Source: Kineococcus endophyticus (GTDB taxonomy: Bacteria; Actinomycetota; Actinomycetes; Actinomycetales; Kineococcaceae). Taken from it: 64,000 nucleotides of DNA. Made by a program: the position numbers and the translations under genes. Within the stretch, counting starts at the first letter, position 1. Each line of letters opens with the position of its first letter. This document shows positions 16,152 to 24,969 of this stretch, one piece after another. The notes beneath the pieces are model-generated. The model made no database searches. It had not been told where the DNA came from and saw only the letters and a list, made by a program, of their open reading frames with translations. The stretch is from positions 248,001 to 312,000 of the forward strand of contig NZ_JBFNQN010000001.1 of the NCBI RefSeq assembly GCF_040796495.1, in the 5' to 3' direction.

Positions 16152-16958
16152 ATGACGCTCGACGTCCAGCTCGTCGGCTCCACGACCCAGATGGCCGTGG
16201 TGACCCTGCGCCCCGGCCAGACGGTCTACTGCGAGGCCGGCAAGTTCCTCTTCTCCTCCGGCGACGTCGTCATGGAGACGAAGCTGTCGGCGCCGACCGA
16301 CCCGAACGGCAAGGACTCCGGCGGCGGCGGCTTCGGCGGCCTGCTGCGCGGCGCCGCCAACGCCGGCAAGCGGATGCTGGCGGGGGAGTCCTTCGCCTTC
16401 CAGCACTTCCACACCCCCGGCGGGGACGGTCTGCTCGGCCTCGCCGGCGTCCTGCCCGGCGAGATGCGCCACCTCGAGCTCGACGGGGCGACGACGTGGT
16501 TCGCCGAGAAGGACGCCTTCGTGGCCGCCGAGGCCGGCGTCCACTTCGACATCGCCTTCTCCGGCCTCGGGCAGGGCGTCATGGGCGGGGAGGGCTTCAT
16601 CCTCGAGAAGTTCACCGGCCGCGGCTCCCTGCTCATCGCCGGGGCCGGCGACTTCATCGACATCAACCCCGCCGACTACGGCGGCACGATCCGCGTCGAC
16701 ACGGGCTGCATCGTCGCGTGGGACGACCGGATCAGCTACGGCGTCGAGACCGTCGGCCGGCTCAACCGTCAGGGGATCATGAGCGCCGTCTTCGGTGGTG
16801 AGGGGCTCACCCTGGCCACGTTGCGCGGCAACGGCCGCGTCATCCTGCAGTCGGTGACCATCGAGGCCTTCGCGAAGGCCCTCGTCAAGAACAGCGCCAA
16901 GCCCGACCAGCAGGGCTTCGGCGCGATCGGTGGCCTGTTCGGCGGATCGCGCGACTAG
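16152..16958 (+). CDS. AIM24 / TIGR00266-family protein
   Basis: A protein of 268 residues; AGGAAGG precedes the ATG. It shows the family features: YCEAGKFLFSSGDVVMETK near the N-terminus, a Gly-rich insert (GGGGFGGLLRG), then beta-helix-like repeats with AAEAGVHFDIAFSG and IRVDTGCIVAWDD. The bacterial family has a double-stranded beta-helix trimer fold of unknown function and often neighbours TerD genes. Cytosolic. It is 41 nt after the third XpaC-like gene and 70 nt before terD, so likely in the same operon. Confidence 0.85.
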   Translation: MTLDVQLVGSTTQMAVVTLRPGQTVYCEAGKFLFSSGDVVMETKLSAPTDPNGKDSGGGGFGGLLRGAANAGKRMLAGESFAFQHFHTPGGDGLLGLAGVLPGEMRHLELDGATTWFAEKDAFVAAEAGVHFDIAFSGLGQGVMGGEGFILEKFTGRGSLLIAGAGDFIDINPADYGGTIRVDTGCIVAWDDRISYGVETVGRLNRQGIMSAVFGGEGLTLATLRGNGRVILQSVTIEAFAKALVKNSAKPDQQGFGAIGGLFGGSRD

Positions 16959-17028
16959 AACGGGCACTTCCCGGGGCCGGTGATCGTTGGCCCACCGTCA
17001 GCACTACTCGCAGAAGGAGCGACACACC

Positions 17029-17604
17029 ATGGGCGTCAGCCTCAGCAAGGGCGGAAACGTCTCCCTGTCCAAGGAAGCGCCGGGCATGACCAAGGCGGTC
17101 GTCGGGCTCGGCTGGGACGCGAACTCCTTCACGGGCTCGGAGTTCGACCTCGACGCGCAGGCCATCATGGTCGGCGCGAACGGCAAGGTCCCCAACGACG
17201 GCTTCTTCGTCTTCTTCAACCAGCTGAAGTCCCCCGAGGGCTCGGTCGAGCACACCGGTGACAACCGCACCGGTGAGGGCGACGGCGACGACGAGGCGAT
17301 CAACGTCAACCTCGCGACCGTCCCGGCCGAGATCGACAAGATCGTCTTCACCGTCGCGATCTACGACGCCGACACCCGCAAGCAGTCCTTCGGCCAGGTC
17401 CGCAACGCGTACGTCCGCGTCGTGAACGCCGAGGGCGGCACCGAGGTCGCGCGCTACGACCTGTCCGAGGACGCCTCGACCGAGACCGCCATGGTGTTCG
17501 GCGAGCTGTACCGCAACGGCAGCGACTGGAAGTTCCGCGCCGTCGGCCAGGGCTACGCCAACGGTCTGCGCGGCATCGCGTCGGACTTCGGCGTCAGCGT
17601 CTGA
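17029..17604 (+). CDS. terD: TerD-family protein
   Basis: A protein of 191 residues, typical length. It opens [15 protein letters not shown], contains [10 protein letters not shown] and the acidic Ca2+-binding stretch TGEGDGDDE (about 80-88), and ends with the expected beta-sandwich strands. TerD proteins bind calcium and are thought to act at the inner face of the membrane in metal and other stress responses. AAGGAG precedes the ATG. A 16-bp hairpin follows the stop, closing the first transcription unit of the locus. Confidence 0.93.
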   Translation: MGVSLSKGGNVSLSKEAPGMTKAVVGLGWDANSFTGSEFDLDAQAIMVGANGKVPNDGFFVFFNQLKSPEGSVEHTGDNRTGEGDGDDEAINVNLATVPAEIDKIVFTVAIYDADTRKQSFGQVRNAYVRVVNAEGGTEVARYDLSEDASTETAMVFGELYRNGSDWKFRAVGQGYANGLRGIASDFGVSV

Positions 17605-17615
17605 CGACTCCTCGT

Positions 17616-17651
17616 GAGCACCGCGCGTCCCGTCCGGGACGCGCGGTGCTC
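17616..17651 (+). terminator. Strong terminator after the first terD
   Basis: A perfect 16-bp stem (17616-17631 with 17636-17651) on a 4-nt GTCC loop, starting 12 nt after the stop. It splits the Ter locus into two transcription units, or sets different expression levels by partial read-through. Confidence 0.85.
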
Positions 17652-17734
17652 TGGTGTGCGCGCTGTGAGCGGCTCGTGAGAGCCTGTCGCGTCCGGACCC
17701 TCTCGCAGGGCGTCCCCGAACAGGAAGCTGACTG

Positions 17735-18883
17735 GTGATCCTCAAGACCTACCGCTGGTCGTTCGTCGTCACGGCCGTGGGCCTCGTGCTCGCCGCCCTG
17801 TACGGCCTCTCGGCCCACCTGGGGATCTTCCAGGCGATCGCCCTCGTGCTGATCCTCTCGGTCCTCGAGATCAGCCTCTCCTTCGACAACGCCGTCGTGA
17901 ACGCCACCATCCTGGAACGGATGAGCGACTTCTGGCGGAAGATCTTCCTCTCCGTCGGCATCATCATCGCCGTCTTCGGCATGCGGCTGATCTTCCCGAT
18001 CGTGCTCGTCAGCGTCACCGCCGGACTGGGCCCGATCGAGGTCGTGCAGCTGGCCCTGAAGGGCGGCAACCCGGAGGACCCGGGCACCTACGGCTACGAG
18101 CTGAACCAGGCGCACCCCACCATCGCGGCGTTCGGCGGCATGTTCCTGCTGATGCTGTTCCTCAACTTCATCTTCGGGGAGAAGGAGCACCACTGGCTCG
18201 GGCCGGTCGAGCGCGCCCTGGAGAAGGTCGGCAAGCTCGAGTACGTCCAGGTGATCGTCGCCGGGGCCGTGCTGCTCGTCGTGGCCGAGACCTTCGCCAC
18301 CGACCACGGCCGCACGGTCCTCGCGTCCGGGCTCGCCGGCGTCGTCACCTACCTGCTGGTCAACGGCCTCGGGGAGTTGTTCAACGTCGAGGAGCACCTC
18401 GACCACGGTGAGCACCCGGAGGGTGCCGAGGCCGAGGCTTCCGGGTCCGAGGGGCGCAAGGGACCGACCGGTGCCGCGAAGGCCACGGGCAAGGCCGCGT
18501 TCTTCCTCTTCCTCTACCTCGAGGTCCTCGACGCGTCGTTCTCCTTCGACGGTGTCATCGGCGCGTTCGCCATCACCTCCGACCCGGTGATCATCGCCAT
18601 CGGTCTGGGGGTCGGCGCCATGTACATCCGGTCGATGACCGTGCACCTCGTCGAGGAGGGCACGCTCGCGCAGTACCCGTACCTGGAGAACGGTGCGCTG
18701 TGGGCCATCGGCGCGCTGGCGACGATCCTGCTGCTGAGCATCGAGATCCACATCCCCGAGGTCGTCACCGGCCTCATCGGCCTGGCCTTCATCGTGGCCT
18801 CGCTCATCAGCTCGATCCGGTACAACCGGGCGCACCCCGAGGCCGCGCACGTCGAGACCGAGGCGACGGCGCAGGCGGGCTGA
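17735..18883 (+). CDS. DUF475 / TerC-like integral membrane protein
   Basis: A protein of 382 residues from a GTG after AGGAAG. About nine transmembrane helices. Two inverted repeats carry the acidic membrane motifs LEISLSFDNAVVN and LDASFSFDGVIGA, the paired SFDN/SFDG signature of the TerC/LysE superfamily in its DUF475 form. A charged loop lies in the middle (about 225-255). Members are proposed metal-ion (for example Mn) exporters or the membrane partner of TerD. It is flanked by terD-type genes, which supports the second role. Confidence 0.88.
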   Translation: MILKTYRWSFVVTAVGLVLAALYGLSAHLGIFQAIALVLILSVLEISLSFDNAVVNATILERMSDFWRKIFLSVGIIIAVFGMRLIFPIVLVSVTAGLGPIEVVQLALKGGNPEDPGTYGYELNQAHPTIAAFGGMFLLMLFLNFIFGEKEHHWLGPVERALEKVGKLEYVQVIVAGAVLLVVAETFATDHGRTVLASGLAGVVTYLLVNGLGELFNVEEHLDHGEHPEGAEAEASGSEGRKGPTGAAKATGKAAFFLFLYLEVLDASFSFDGVIGAFAITSDPVIIAIGLGVGAMYIRSMTVHLVEEGTLAQYPYLENGALWAIGALATILLLSIEIHIPEVVTGLIGLAFIVASLISSIRYNRAHPEAAHVETEATAQAG

Positions 18884-18929
18884 GCGCACCCGGAGCGGGG
18901 GAGGACGGCGGATCGGAGCAGGAGGCAGG

Positions 18930-19781
18930 GTGGGCGGGACGCACGGACGGCCGGACGAGGCGGTGCACAACTTCCTCGGGCACCCCGTGCCGCGGCGGAG
19001 CACCCGCACCTTCGCCGACCATCTCGCTCCGCCCCGCCGGCCCGCCCCGGTGCCACCGGCCCGGACGCAACCCCGCCCGGCGCCGGCCCCCGTCCCCACG
19101 CCCGCCCCGCGCGTGGCGCCGTCCCCTCGTCCGGTCGCGCCGCCGCCGGAGGCCGTCGTCGGGCAGGCGCGGGCCAGCGAGCGCCGCACCGTCCTGGACG
19201 ACGAGCGCCCCAGCCTGACGGTCCCGGCGGCCGAGCGGGGGTCCGGCAGCCTGCGCTTCTCCCTGCAGTGGGAGCAGCAGGTGACGTCGACGGGTCTGCA
19301 CCGTTCGTCCGACGTCCACCTGGGGTGCTTCTGGGAGACGCGCGACCGTCACTCCGGTGCGTTGCAGTCCCTGGGTGAACTGCTCGCGGCTCCCGGCTTC
19401 GGCGCACGGCAGGTCCTGCGCCTGGGCGCGCGCAGCGAGCAGGCGGGCGAGGAGGTCCTCGCCGACGCGGCCCACCTGGACCTGCTGCGCCGGATGGTCT
19501 TCTACGTCTACGCCCAGGGACCGGCGGCGCCCGACTACGCCGCCCTGGCGCCGCGCCTGACGATCTCCCGCCGCGGGGCGGGGACCGTGCAGGTGTGGGC
19601 GCAGGACGCGCCGGCCGGCGCCCGCACGTGCGCGCTGGCCTCCATCCACGACGTGGCGGGCGACCTGGTCCTGCGCCGCGAGAACGAGTTCTTCCCCGGG
19701 ACCGCGCGCGAGGTCGCCCTGGCCTACGGTTTCGACGACCTCGACTGGAACGCCGAGGGCACCGTGCCCCGCCCGTCCTGA
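18930..19781 (+). CDS. Divergent TerD-like domain protein with Pro-rich N-terminus
   Basis: A protein of 283 residues from a GTG with AGGAGG upstream. Residues 1-100 are disordered and rich in Pro, Ala and Arg. From about 105 a TerD/TerA-like beta-sandwich is recognisable (LRFSLQWEQ...; DVHLGCFWETRDRHSGALQSLG; FYVYAQGP...; VALAYGFDDLDWNAEG). The GDGDDE calcium-binding segment of TerD is absent, so this copy probably does not bind calcium the same way. It sits between the DUF475 gene and the second terD. Family assignment is by pattern, not by strong motif. Confidence 0.65.
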   Translation: MGGTHGRPDEAVHNFLGHPVPRRSTRTFADHLAPPRRPAPVPPARTQPRPAPAPVPTPAPRVAPSPRPVAPPPEAVVGQARASERRTVLDDERPSLTVPAAERGSGSLRFSLQWEQQVTSTGLHRSSDVHLGCFWETRDRHSGALQSLGELLAAPGFGARQVLRLGARSEQAGEEVLADAAHLDLLRRMVFYVYAQGPAAPDYAALAPRLTISRRGAGTVQVWAQDAPAGARTCALASIHDVAGDLVLRRENEFFPGTAREVALAYGFDDLDWNAEGTVPRPS

Positions 19782-19840
19782 CCCCGCCCGTCCCGCCCCA
19801 CGCACGCACCGCACACCCCGAAACCACCGGAGGGAACACC

Positions 19841-20419
19841 ATGGCCGTCAGCCTCGCCAAGGGCCAGAAGCTGTCGCTCAGCAAGTCCGGTGGCGGTGAG
19901 CTGACCCGCGTCTTCGCGGGGCTGGGCTGGGACGCCGTGGCCAAGGGCCTGTTCCGGAAGAAGGCCGTCGACATCGACCTCGACGCGAGCGTCCTGCTCT
20001 TCGACGGCCGCGGCAAGCTCGTCGACGAGGTGTGGTTCAACCAGCTGCGCAGCAAGGACGGCTCGGTGGTCCACAGCGGCGACAACCTCACCGGTGAGGG
20101 CGACGGCGACGACGAGGTGGTCCACATCGACCTGCCCGCGGTGCCCGCGGCCGTGCAGACGCTCGTCTTCACCGTCTCCAGCTTCACGGGCCAGAACTTC
20201 AGCCAGGTGCAGAACGCGGTCTGCCGCCTGGTCGACGCGGCCGGTCCCCAGGAGGTCGAGCTGGCGCGCTACGAGCTGACCGAGGCCGGCCCCCACACCG
20301 CGCTCGTCAGGGCCAAGCTGACCCGCGAGGGTTCCGGCTGGGCCATGACGGCCATCGGCGCCCCCGCGCAGGGTCGGCACATCCGCGACCTGCGCGACGC
20401 CGTCGCGGCGCACCTCTGA
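19841..20419 (+). CDS. terD: TerD-family protein, second copy
   Basis: A protein of 192 residues. MAVSLAKGQKLSLSK at the start, IDLDASVLLFD, and [15 protein letters not shown] are the TerD hallmarks, including the acidic calcium-binding loop. GGAGGG precedes the ATG. It shares the fold with the copy at 17029 but is clearly diverged (KGLFRKKAVD insertion near residue 40). Nine nt separate it from the lyase gene, so it leads into the predicted biosynthetic module. Confidence 0.93.
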   Translation: MAVSLAKGQKLSLSKSGGGELTRVFAGLGWDAVAKGLFRKKAVDIDLDASVLLFDGRGKLVDEVWFNQLRSKDGSVVHSGDNLTGEGDGDDEVVHIDLPAVPAAVQTLVFTVSSFTGQNFSQVQNAVCRLVDAAGPQEVELARYELTEAGPHTALVRAKLTREGSGWAMTAIGAPAQGRHIRDLRDAVAAHL

Positions 20420-20428
20420 GTCCCGGCG

Positions 20429-21628
20429 GTGCGGCACTTCGCCACCCTCGACGAGGAGCAGACGCAGCGGCTCTTCCTGCACCCGCCGCGGCCCGTCGAC
20501 GTCATGGCCCCCCGCGACGAGCTGGCCGTGGCCCTCGGCGCGACCCTCTACTGCCCGGCGACGCGCGAACGCCTCGCGGGTGACCTCCTGCGGCTCGCGC
20601 GCCGCGGGGTGCTGTCGGCCGTCGCCTGCCTGGAGGACTCGGTCCCGGACGACCGGGTCGCCCAGGCCGAGGAGATCCTCGTCCGCGAGCTCGCCGGGCT
20701 GGCCCAGGCCCCGGAGTGGTCGCAGGACCAGCCGCTCATGCTGTTCCTGCGCGCCCGCACACCGCGCCAGCTCCTCGACGTCGTCGACCGTGCGGGCGTG
20801 GGGCTGGACTGCCTGCTCGGGTTCGTCGTGCCGAAGTTCGGTGGTGCCGGGCAGCCGCACCCGAAGGAGTGGCTGGAGGCCGTGGCCACCGCCTCGGAGC
20901 GGGCGGGGCGCCGGCTCTGGGCGATGCCGGTGCTGGAGAGCCGCGACGTCGCGCACCTCGACACCCGCCACGAGGCCCTCTTCGCGATCCGCGACGTCCT
21001 CGACGCCCACCGCGACGTGGTCCTCGCCGTCCGCACGGGCGCGACGGACCTGTCCTCGGCCTACGGGCTGCGGCGGCCCCGCGGGTCGACGGTCTGGGAC
21101 GTGCGGGTCGTCGCGGACGTCCTGGGCGACGTCATCAACGTCCTCGGACGCGCCGACGGCAGCGGGTACCCGATCACCGCGCCGGTGTGGGAGCACTTCA
21201 GCTCCGGCGAGCGCGTCTTCCGCACGTCGCTCGCGGCCAGCCCCTTCGCCGAGGGCGCGGAGGAGCTGCGCGAGCAGCTCATCGCCGACGACCTCGACGG
21301 CCTGGTCCGCGAGCTCGTCCTGGACCAGGTGAACGGGCTGCAGGGCAAGACCGTCATCCACCCCTCGCACGTCGCCGTCGTGCACGCGATGTCGGTCGTC
21401 ACCCACGAGGACTTCTGCGACGCCACCGACGTCGTGGCGCAGTCGGGGGGCGGGGCCATGGCCTCGGCGTACCGGAACAAGATGAACGAGGCGGGCCCGC
21501 ACCGGGCCTGGGCCGAACGCGTCCTGCTGCGCGCCCGCGCCTTCGGGGTCGCGCGCGAGGACGTCTCGTACGCCCACCTGCTGCAGGCCCAGGACGACGC
21601 GTGGCGCCGCGCCCGGGCGGACGCGTGA
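20429..21628 (+). CDS. HpcH/HpaI aldolase/citrate-lyase-like protein of the Ter biosynthetic module
   Basis: A protein of 399 residues from a GTG. A TIM-barrel C-C lyase of the HpcH/CitE type: VLSAVACLEDSVPDD (metal/acid region), FVVPKFGG, AMPVLESRDVA and VRTGATDLSSAYGLRRP. Comparative genomic work on Ter systems (Anantharaman, Iyer and Aravind) places this family with a phosphoribosyltransferase, StiP and a HAD enzyme in a proposed route to a nucleoside-like compound. The substrate is unknown. The stop overlaps the next start by 4 nt. Confidence 0.85.
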   Translation: MRHFATLDEEQTQRLFLHPPRPVDVMAPRDELAVALGATLYCPATRERLAGDLLRLARRGVLSAVACLEDSVPDDRVAQAEEILVRELAGLAQAPEWSQDQPLMLFLRARTPRQLLDVVDRAGVGLDCLLGFVVPKFGGAGQPHPKEWLEAVATASERAGRRLWAMPVLESRDVAHLDTRHEALFAIRDVLDAHRDVVLAVRTGATDLSSAYGLRRPRGSTVWDVRVVADVLGDVINVLGRADGSGYPITAPVWEHFSSGERVFRTSLAASPFAEGAEELREQLIADDLDGLVRELVLDQVNGLQGKTVIHPSHVAVVHAMSVVTHEDFCDATDVVAQSGGGAMASAYRNKMNEAGPHRAWAERVLLRARAFGVAREDVSYAHLLQAQDDAWRRARADA

Positions 21629-23004
21629 GCGCGACCGCGCGCGACTGGGTGGGGCAGCGGCTGGGCGTGGCGGTCGACGGGCCGCCCGGCGTCGACGGCC
21701 TCGACGTCCACGACCTGCTCGGGCTCGCCCTGCGCCGCAACCCCCGCCGGGCCCACCTCCTCGTCAGCACCGTCCTGGGCAAGCACGTGCCGACCGACCC
21801 GCGGCTCGTGCGCGCCGCGGGGCTGCGGCTGGGGGCGCAGGTCGCGGCCGCCCTCGGCGTCCCCGACGCACCCGGCGCCCCCACGAGCACCTGGCGCGCC
21901 GCCCTCGCCGGTGACGCGGGCGCCGCGGCCGCCGTCCTGGCCGCCGCGCGCCAGCCCGCCGCCCGCCCCGACGTCGTGGTCCTGGGGTACGCCGAGACCG
22001 CCACCGGCCTCGGGCACGCGGTGGCGCAGGCGCTCGGCTGCGCCGGGCTGCACTCCACCCGGCGCGACGTGCCCGGCGCCGTGGACTGGGCGGGGTTCGA
22101 GGAGGAGCACTCCCACGCCACGGGGCACCGGCTGCTGCCGACCGACCCCGTCGTCCGCGCCCGGCTCGCCGACCCCGCCGCCCCCGTGGTCCTCGTCGAC
22201 GACGAGCTGTCCACGGGCCGGACCGTCGCGAACACCGTGCGCGCCGTCCACGCGCTCGCCCCGCACACCCACTACGTCGTCGCCGGGCTCGTCGACCTTC
22301 GCTCGGACGCCGACCGGGACCGGATGGCGGCGGTGGCGAGCGAGCTCGGCACCCGCGTCGACGTCGTCTCCCTCGCCGCCGGCACCGTCACGCTGCCCGA
22401 GGGCGTCCTGGAGCGGGGCGCCGCCCTCGCCGCCGGTGTCGACCCCGTCGTCCCCGGGACCCGCCCGGCACCCGACGTCACGACCGTCGCGCTCGAGTGG
22501 CCCGCCGGTGCCGCGACCACCGCCCGGTTCGGCACACCGCCCGGGCACGAGGCGGCGCTCGACGCAGCCCTGCGGCGCGACGGCGCCCTCGACGACCTGC
22601 TGCGACACCTGCCCGACGGGGGTGACGTCCTCGTGCTCGGGACCGAGGAACTCCTGCACGCGCCCCTCGCCGTCGCCACCGCGCTCGCGGACCGGTCCGG
22701 GGGAGGCGTGCGGTTCTCCTCCACGACCCGCTCGCCCGTCCTCGCGGTCGACGACCCGGGCTACGCCGTCCGGAGTTCGGTCGCGTTCGTCTCGCACGAC
22801 CCGGCCCAGGACGGGCCGGGCGTCCGGTACGCGCACAACGTGGCCCGGCCCGGCGGCTGGGACGCGCTCCTGCTCGTCGTGGACGGCGCCTGCGACCCCG
22901 CGGCGCTGTCCGCTCCCGACGGCGTGCTGGCCGCCCTGGCCCCGTGCACCGACCGTCTCCTGCTGCTCACCCTGCCCGCCGACACCTGGAGTGACCCCGC
23001 GTGA
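21625..23004 (+). CDS. Phosphoribosyltransferase with C-terminal TRSP domain
   Basis: A protein of 459 residues; its GTG overlaps the previous stop (GTGA). The PRPP-binding loop is VVLVDDELSTGRTVANT (about 187-203), in an orotate-phosphoribosyltransferase-like domain of about 250 residues. The C-terminal part (about 290-459), with GGDVLVLGTEELLHAPLAVA and VRYAHNVARPGGWD, corresponds to the TRSP domain described with Ter systems. It is predicted to attach phosphoribose to the product of the module. Coupled on both sides. Confidence 0.85.
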   Translation: MSATARDWVGQRLGVAVDGPPGVDGLDVHDLLGLALRRNPRRAHLLVSTVLGKHVPTDPRLVRAAGLRLGAQVAAALGVPDAPGAPTSTWRAALAGDAGAAAAVLAAARQPAARPDVVVLGYAETATGLGHAVAQALGCAGLHSTRRDVPGAVDWAGFEEEHSHATGHRLLPTDPVVRARLADPAAPVVLVDDELSTGRTVANTVRAVHALAPHTHYVVAGLVDLRSDADRDRMAAVASELGTRVDVVSLAAGTVTLPEGVLERGAALAAGVDPVVPGTRPAPDVTTVALEWPAGAATTARFGTPPGHEAALDAALRRDGALDDLLRHLPDGGDVLVLGTEELLHAPLAVATALADRSGGGVRFSSTTRSPVLAVDDPGYAVRSSVAFVSHDPAQDGPGVRYAHNVARPGGWDALLLVVDGACDPAALSAPDGVLAALAPCTDRLLLLTLPADTWSDPA

Positions 23005-24149
23005 ACCTCCCGACCCCGCTGTCCGGACCCCGGTTCGGCAGCTACCGGCCGGACGAGGTGAGCTGGTTGCTCACCGACCTGTCCGACGTCGAGCTCGAGG
23101 CCCCCGCCGAGGAGCGCGAGGAGGCGATCCAGAGCGGCGGGGCGCACTACGCCGAGTCGCTGCCGGTGGAGTACCAGCCGAGCGAGGAGTACCAGCGGCT
23201 GTTCCTCGACGCCCTCGGGCGCGGGGCCCGCCGGGTCGCGCTGGGCGTGGCGGTCGTCGCCGAGCTCCTGCGCGCCGAACGCGGCCCGGACCTCATGCTG
23301 GCGTCGCTGGCCCGGGCGGGGACCCCCGTCGGGATCCTGTTGCGGCGCTGGGCGTCCCGGCAGGGTCTGCACTGGCCGCACGTCGCGGTGTCGATCGTGC
23401 GCGGGAAGGGAATCGACGAGGTGGCGCTGCGCTGGGCGGCCGCGCACCACGACCCCGCGTCGGTCGTGTTCGTCGACGGCTGGACGGGCAAGGGCGCCAT
23501 CGTCCGGGAGCTGTCCGCCGCCCTGGCCGCGCTCGACGCGGGGTTCAGCGACGACCTCGCGGTGCTGGCGGACCCGGGCCGCTGCGTGCGGACGTTCGGC
23601 ACCCGCGAGGACTACCTCGTGCCGTCGGCGTGCCTGAACTCCACCGTCTCCGGGCTGGTCTCGCGCACGGTCCTCAACGACCGCCTCATCGCCCCGGGGC
23701 AGTTCCACGGGGCGAAGTTCTACGCCGACCTCGCCCCCGTGGACCTGTCGCGTCGGTTCCTCGACGAGGTCACCGCCTGCTTCGACGACGTGGCCGCGCA
23801 GGTGCCCGCCGCGGTCGAGGCCGTCCGCGGGGGTGACCGGCAGGCGTCGTTCACCGGGTGGGCCGAGGTCGAACGCGTCAGCGAGCACTACGGCATCGGG
23901 GACGTGAACCTCGTCAAACCCGGGGTGGGGGAGACGACCCGCGTCCTGCTGCGCCGCGTCCCCTGGCGGGTGCTCGTGCGCCCGGAGGCGGAACTGTCGC
24001 ACCCCGACGACCTCGCGCACGTCCGACTGCTGGCCGACCAGCGCGGCGTGGTCGTCGAGGAGGTGCCCGGGTTGTCGTACTCGGCCATCGGCCTCATCCA
24101 CCCCCGCTTCACCCGCGGGGCGACGGGTGCGGACGGGCGGGCGGTGTGA
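23001..24149 (+). CDS. StiP-like cysteine hydrolase fused to a PELOTA RNA-binding domain
   Basis: A protein of 382 residues, GTG overlapping the previous stop. The N-terminal part (about 10-260) holds SYRPDEVSWLLTDL and VPSACLNSTVSGLVSRTVLN, matching the StiP family of the Ter modules; Cys211 is a candidate nucleophile. The C-terminal part (about 270-370; DVNLVKPGVGETTRVLLRRV, then VEEVPGLSYSAIGLIHP) resembles a PELOTA RNA-binding domain. The fusion is the usual form in this neighbourhood. Catalytic residue and substrate are inferences. Confidence 0.83.
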   Translation: MNLPTPLSGPRFGSYRPDEVSWLLTDLSDVELEAPAEEREEAIQSGGAHYAESLPVEYQPSEEYQRLFLDALGRGARRVALGVAVVAELLRAERGPDLMLASLARAGTPVGILLRRWASRQGLHWPHVAVSIVRGKGIDEVALRWAAAHHDPASVVFVDGWTGKGAIVRELSAALAALDAGFSDDLAVLADPGRCVRTFGTREDYLVPSACLNSTVSGLVSRTVLNDRLIAPGQFHGAKFYADLAPVDLSRRFLDEVTACFDDVAAQVPAAVEAVRGGDRQASFTGWAEVERVSEHYGIGDVNLVKPGVGETTRVLLRRVPWRVLVRPEAELSHPDDLAHVRLLADQRGVVVEEVPGLSYSAIGLIHPRFTRGATGADGRAV

Positions 24150-24967
24150 GCGCGGGCCTGCTCGCCGCGAGCGACCTGGACCAGACCCTCGTGTTCTCCT
24201 CCCGGTCCGCCCAGGCCGACGTCGCGGGTCTGGTGCCCGTGGAGGAGTACCGCGGCGGGACGATCTCCTGGGTCTCCCCGGGGGCCTGGTCCGTGCTGGG
24301 CGACCTCGTCGCCGCGGAGCGCCTCGTGCCGGTGACCACCCGGACCGTGGAGCAGTACCAGCGGATCCGCTGGCCGGACCGGCCGCCGCGGTACGCGGTG
24401 TGCGCCAACGGGGGAGTCGTCCTGGTCGACGGTTCGCCCGACGCCGGGTGGGACGCCGCCGTCCGCGAGCGCCTGGCGGGGTGCGCCCCCGTCGCCGACG
24501 TCGTCGCCGAACTCGGACGGCTGGCCGCCGACCTCCTCGCCGCCGTCCCGGGTTCGGAGGAACCCGCCGTGCGCGAGGTGCCCGGGTTGTTCGGGTACGT
24601 CGTCCTGCGCGACGGGCAGCGCGCCGAACTGGAGGGCGCCCGCCTCGGCGACCTCACCGTCCTGCTCGACGGCTGGGGTTTCACGGTGTCGCTGCAGGGG
24701 CGCAAGCTGTACGCGGTGCCGCGGCCGCTGACGAAGTCCGCCGCCGTCGCCGAGGTCGTCTCCCGCTGCGGCGCCGAGGGTTTCGTCGCCGCGGGGGATT
24801 CCCTGCTGGACGTCGACCTGCTCGTCGCGGCCCGGTCGGCGCGCCGCCCGCGGCACGGGGAACTCCTGCGGGCCGGGTGGGAGCACCCCGGGGTGGAACT
24901 GACCACGGCGGTCGGTGCGGCGGCGGGCGAGGAGATCGCCCGCTGGCTCGCCGCGCAGACCGCCTGA
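24146..24967 (+). CDS. HAD-family phosphatase of the Ter module
   Basis: A protein of 273 residues from a GTG overlapping the previous stop. HAD motifs are ASDLDQTLVF (motif I, nucleophile Asp), VTTRT (motif II), the Lys in RPLTKSAAVAEV, and FVAAGDSLLDVDLL (motif IV, acidic pair). The cap resembles Cof/sucrose-phosphatase types. It would dephosphorylate the nucleotide-like product. It is the last gene of the Ter locus, and its stop is 2 nt from the end of a convergent membrane-protein gene. Confidence 0.87.
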   Translation: MSAGLLAASDLDQTLVFSSRSAQADVAGLVPVEEYRGGTISWVSPGAWSVLGDLVAAERLVPVTTRTVEQYQRIRWPDRPPRYAVCANGGVVLVDGSPDAGWDAAVRERLAGCAPVADVVAELGRLAADLLAAVPGSEEPAVREVPGLFGYVVLRDGQRAELEGARLGDLTVLLDGWGFTVSLQGRKLYAVPRPLTKSAAVAEVVSRCGAEGFVAAGDSLLDVDLLVAARSARRPRHGELLRAGWEHPGVELTTAVGAAAGEEIARWLAAQTA

Positions 24968-24969
24968 CC

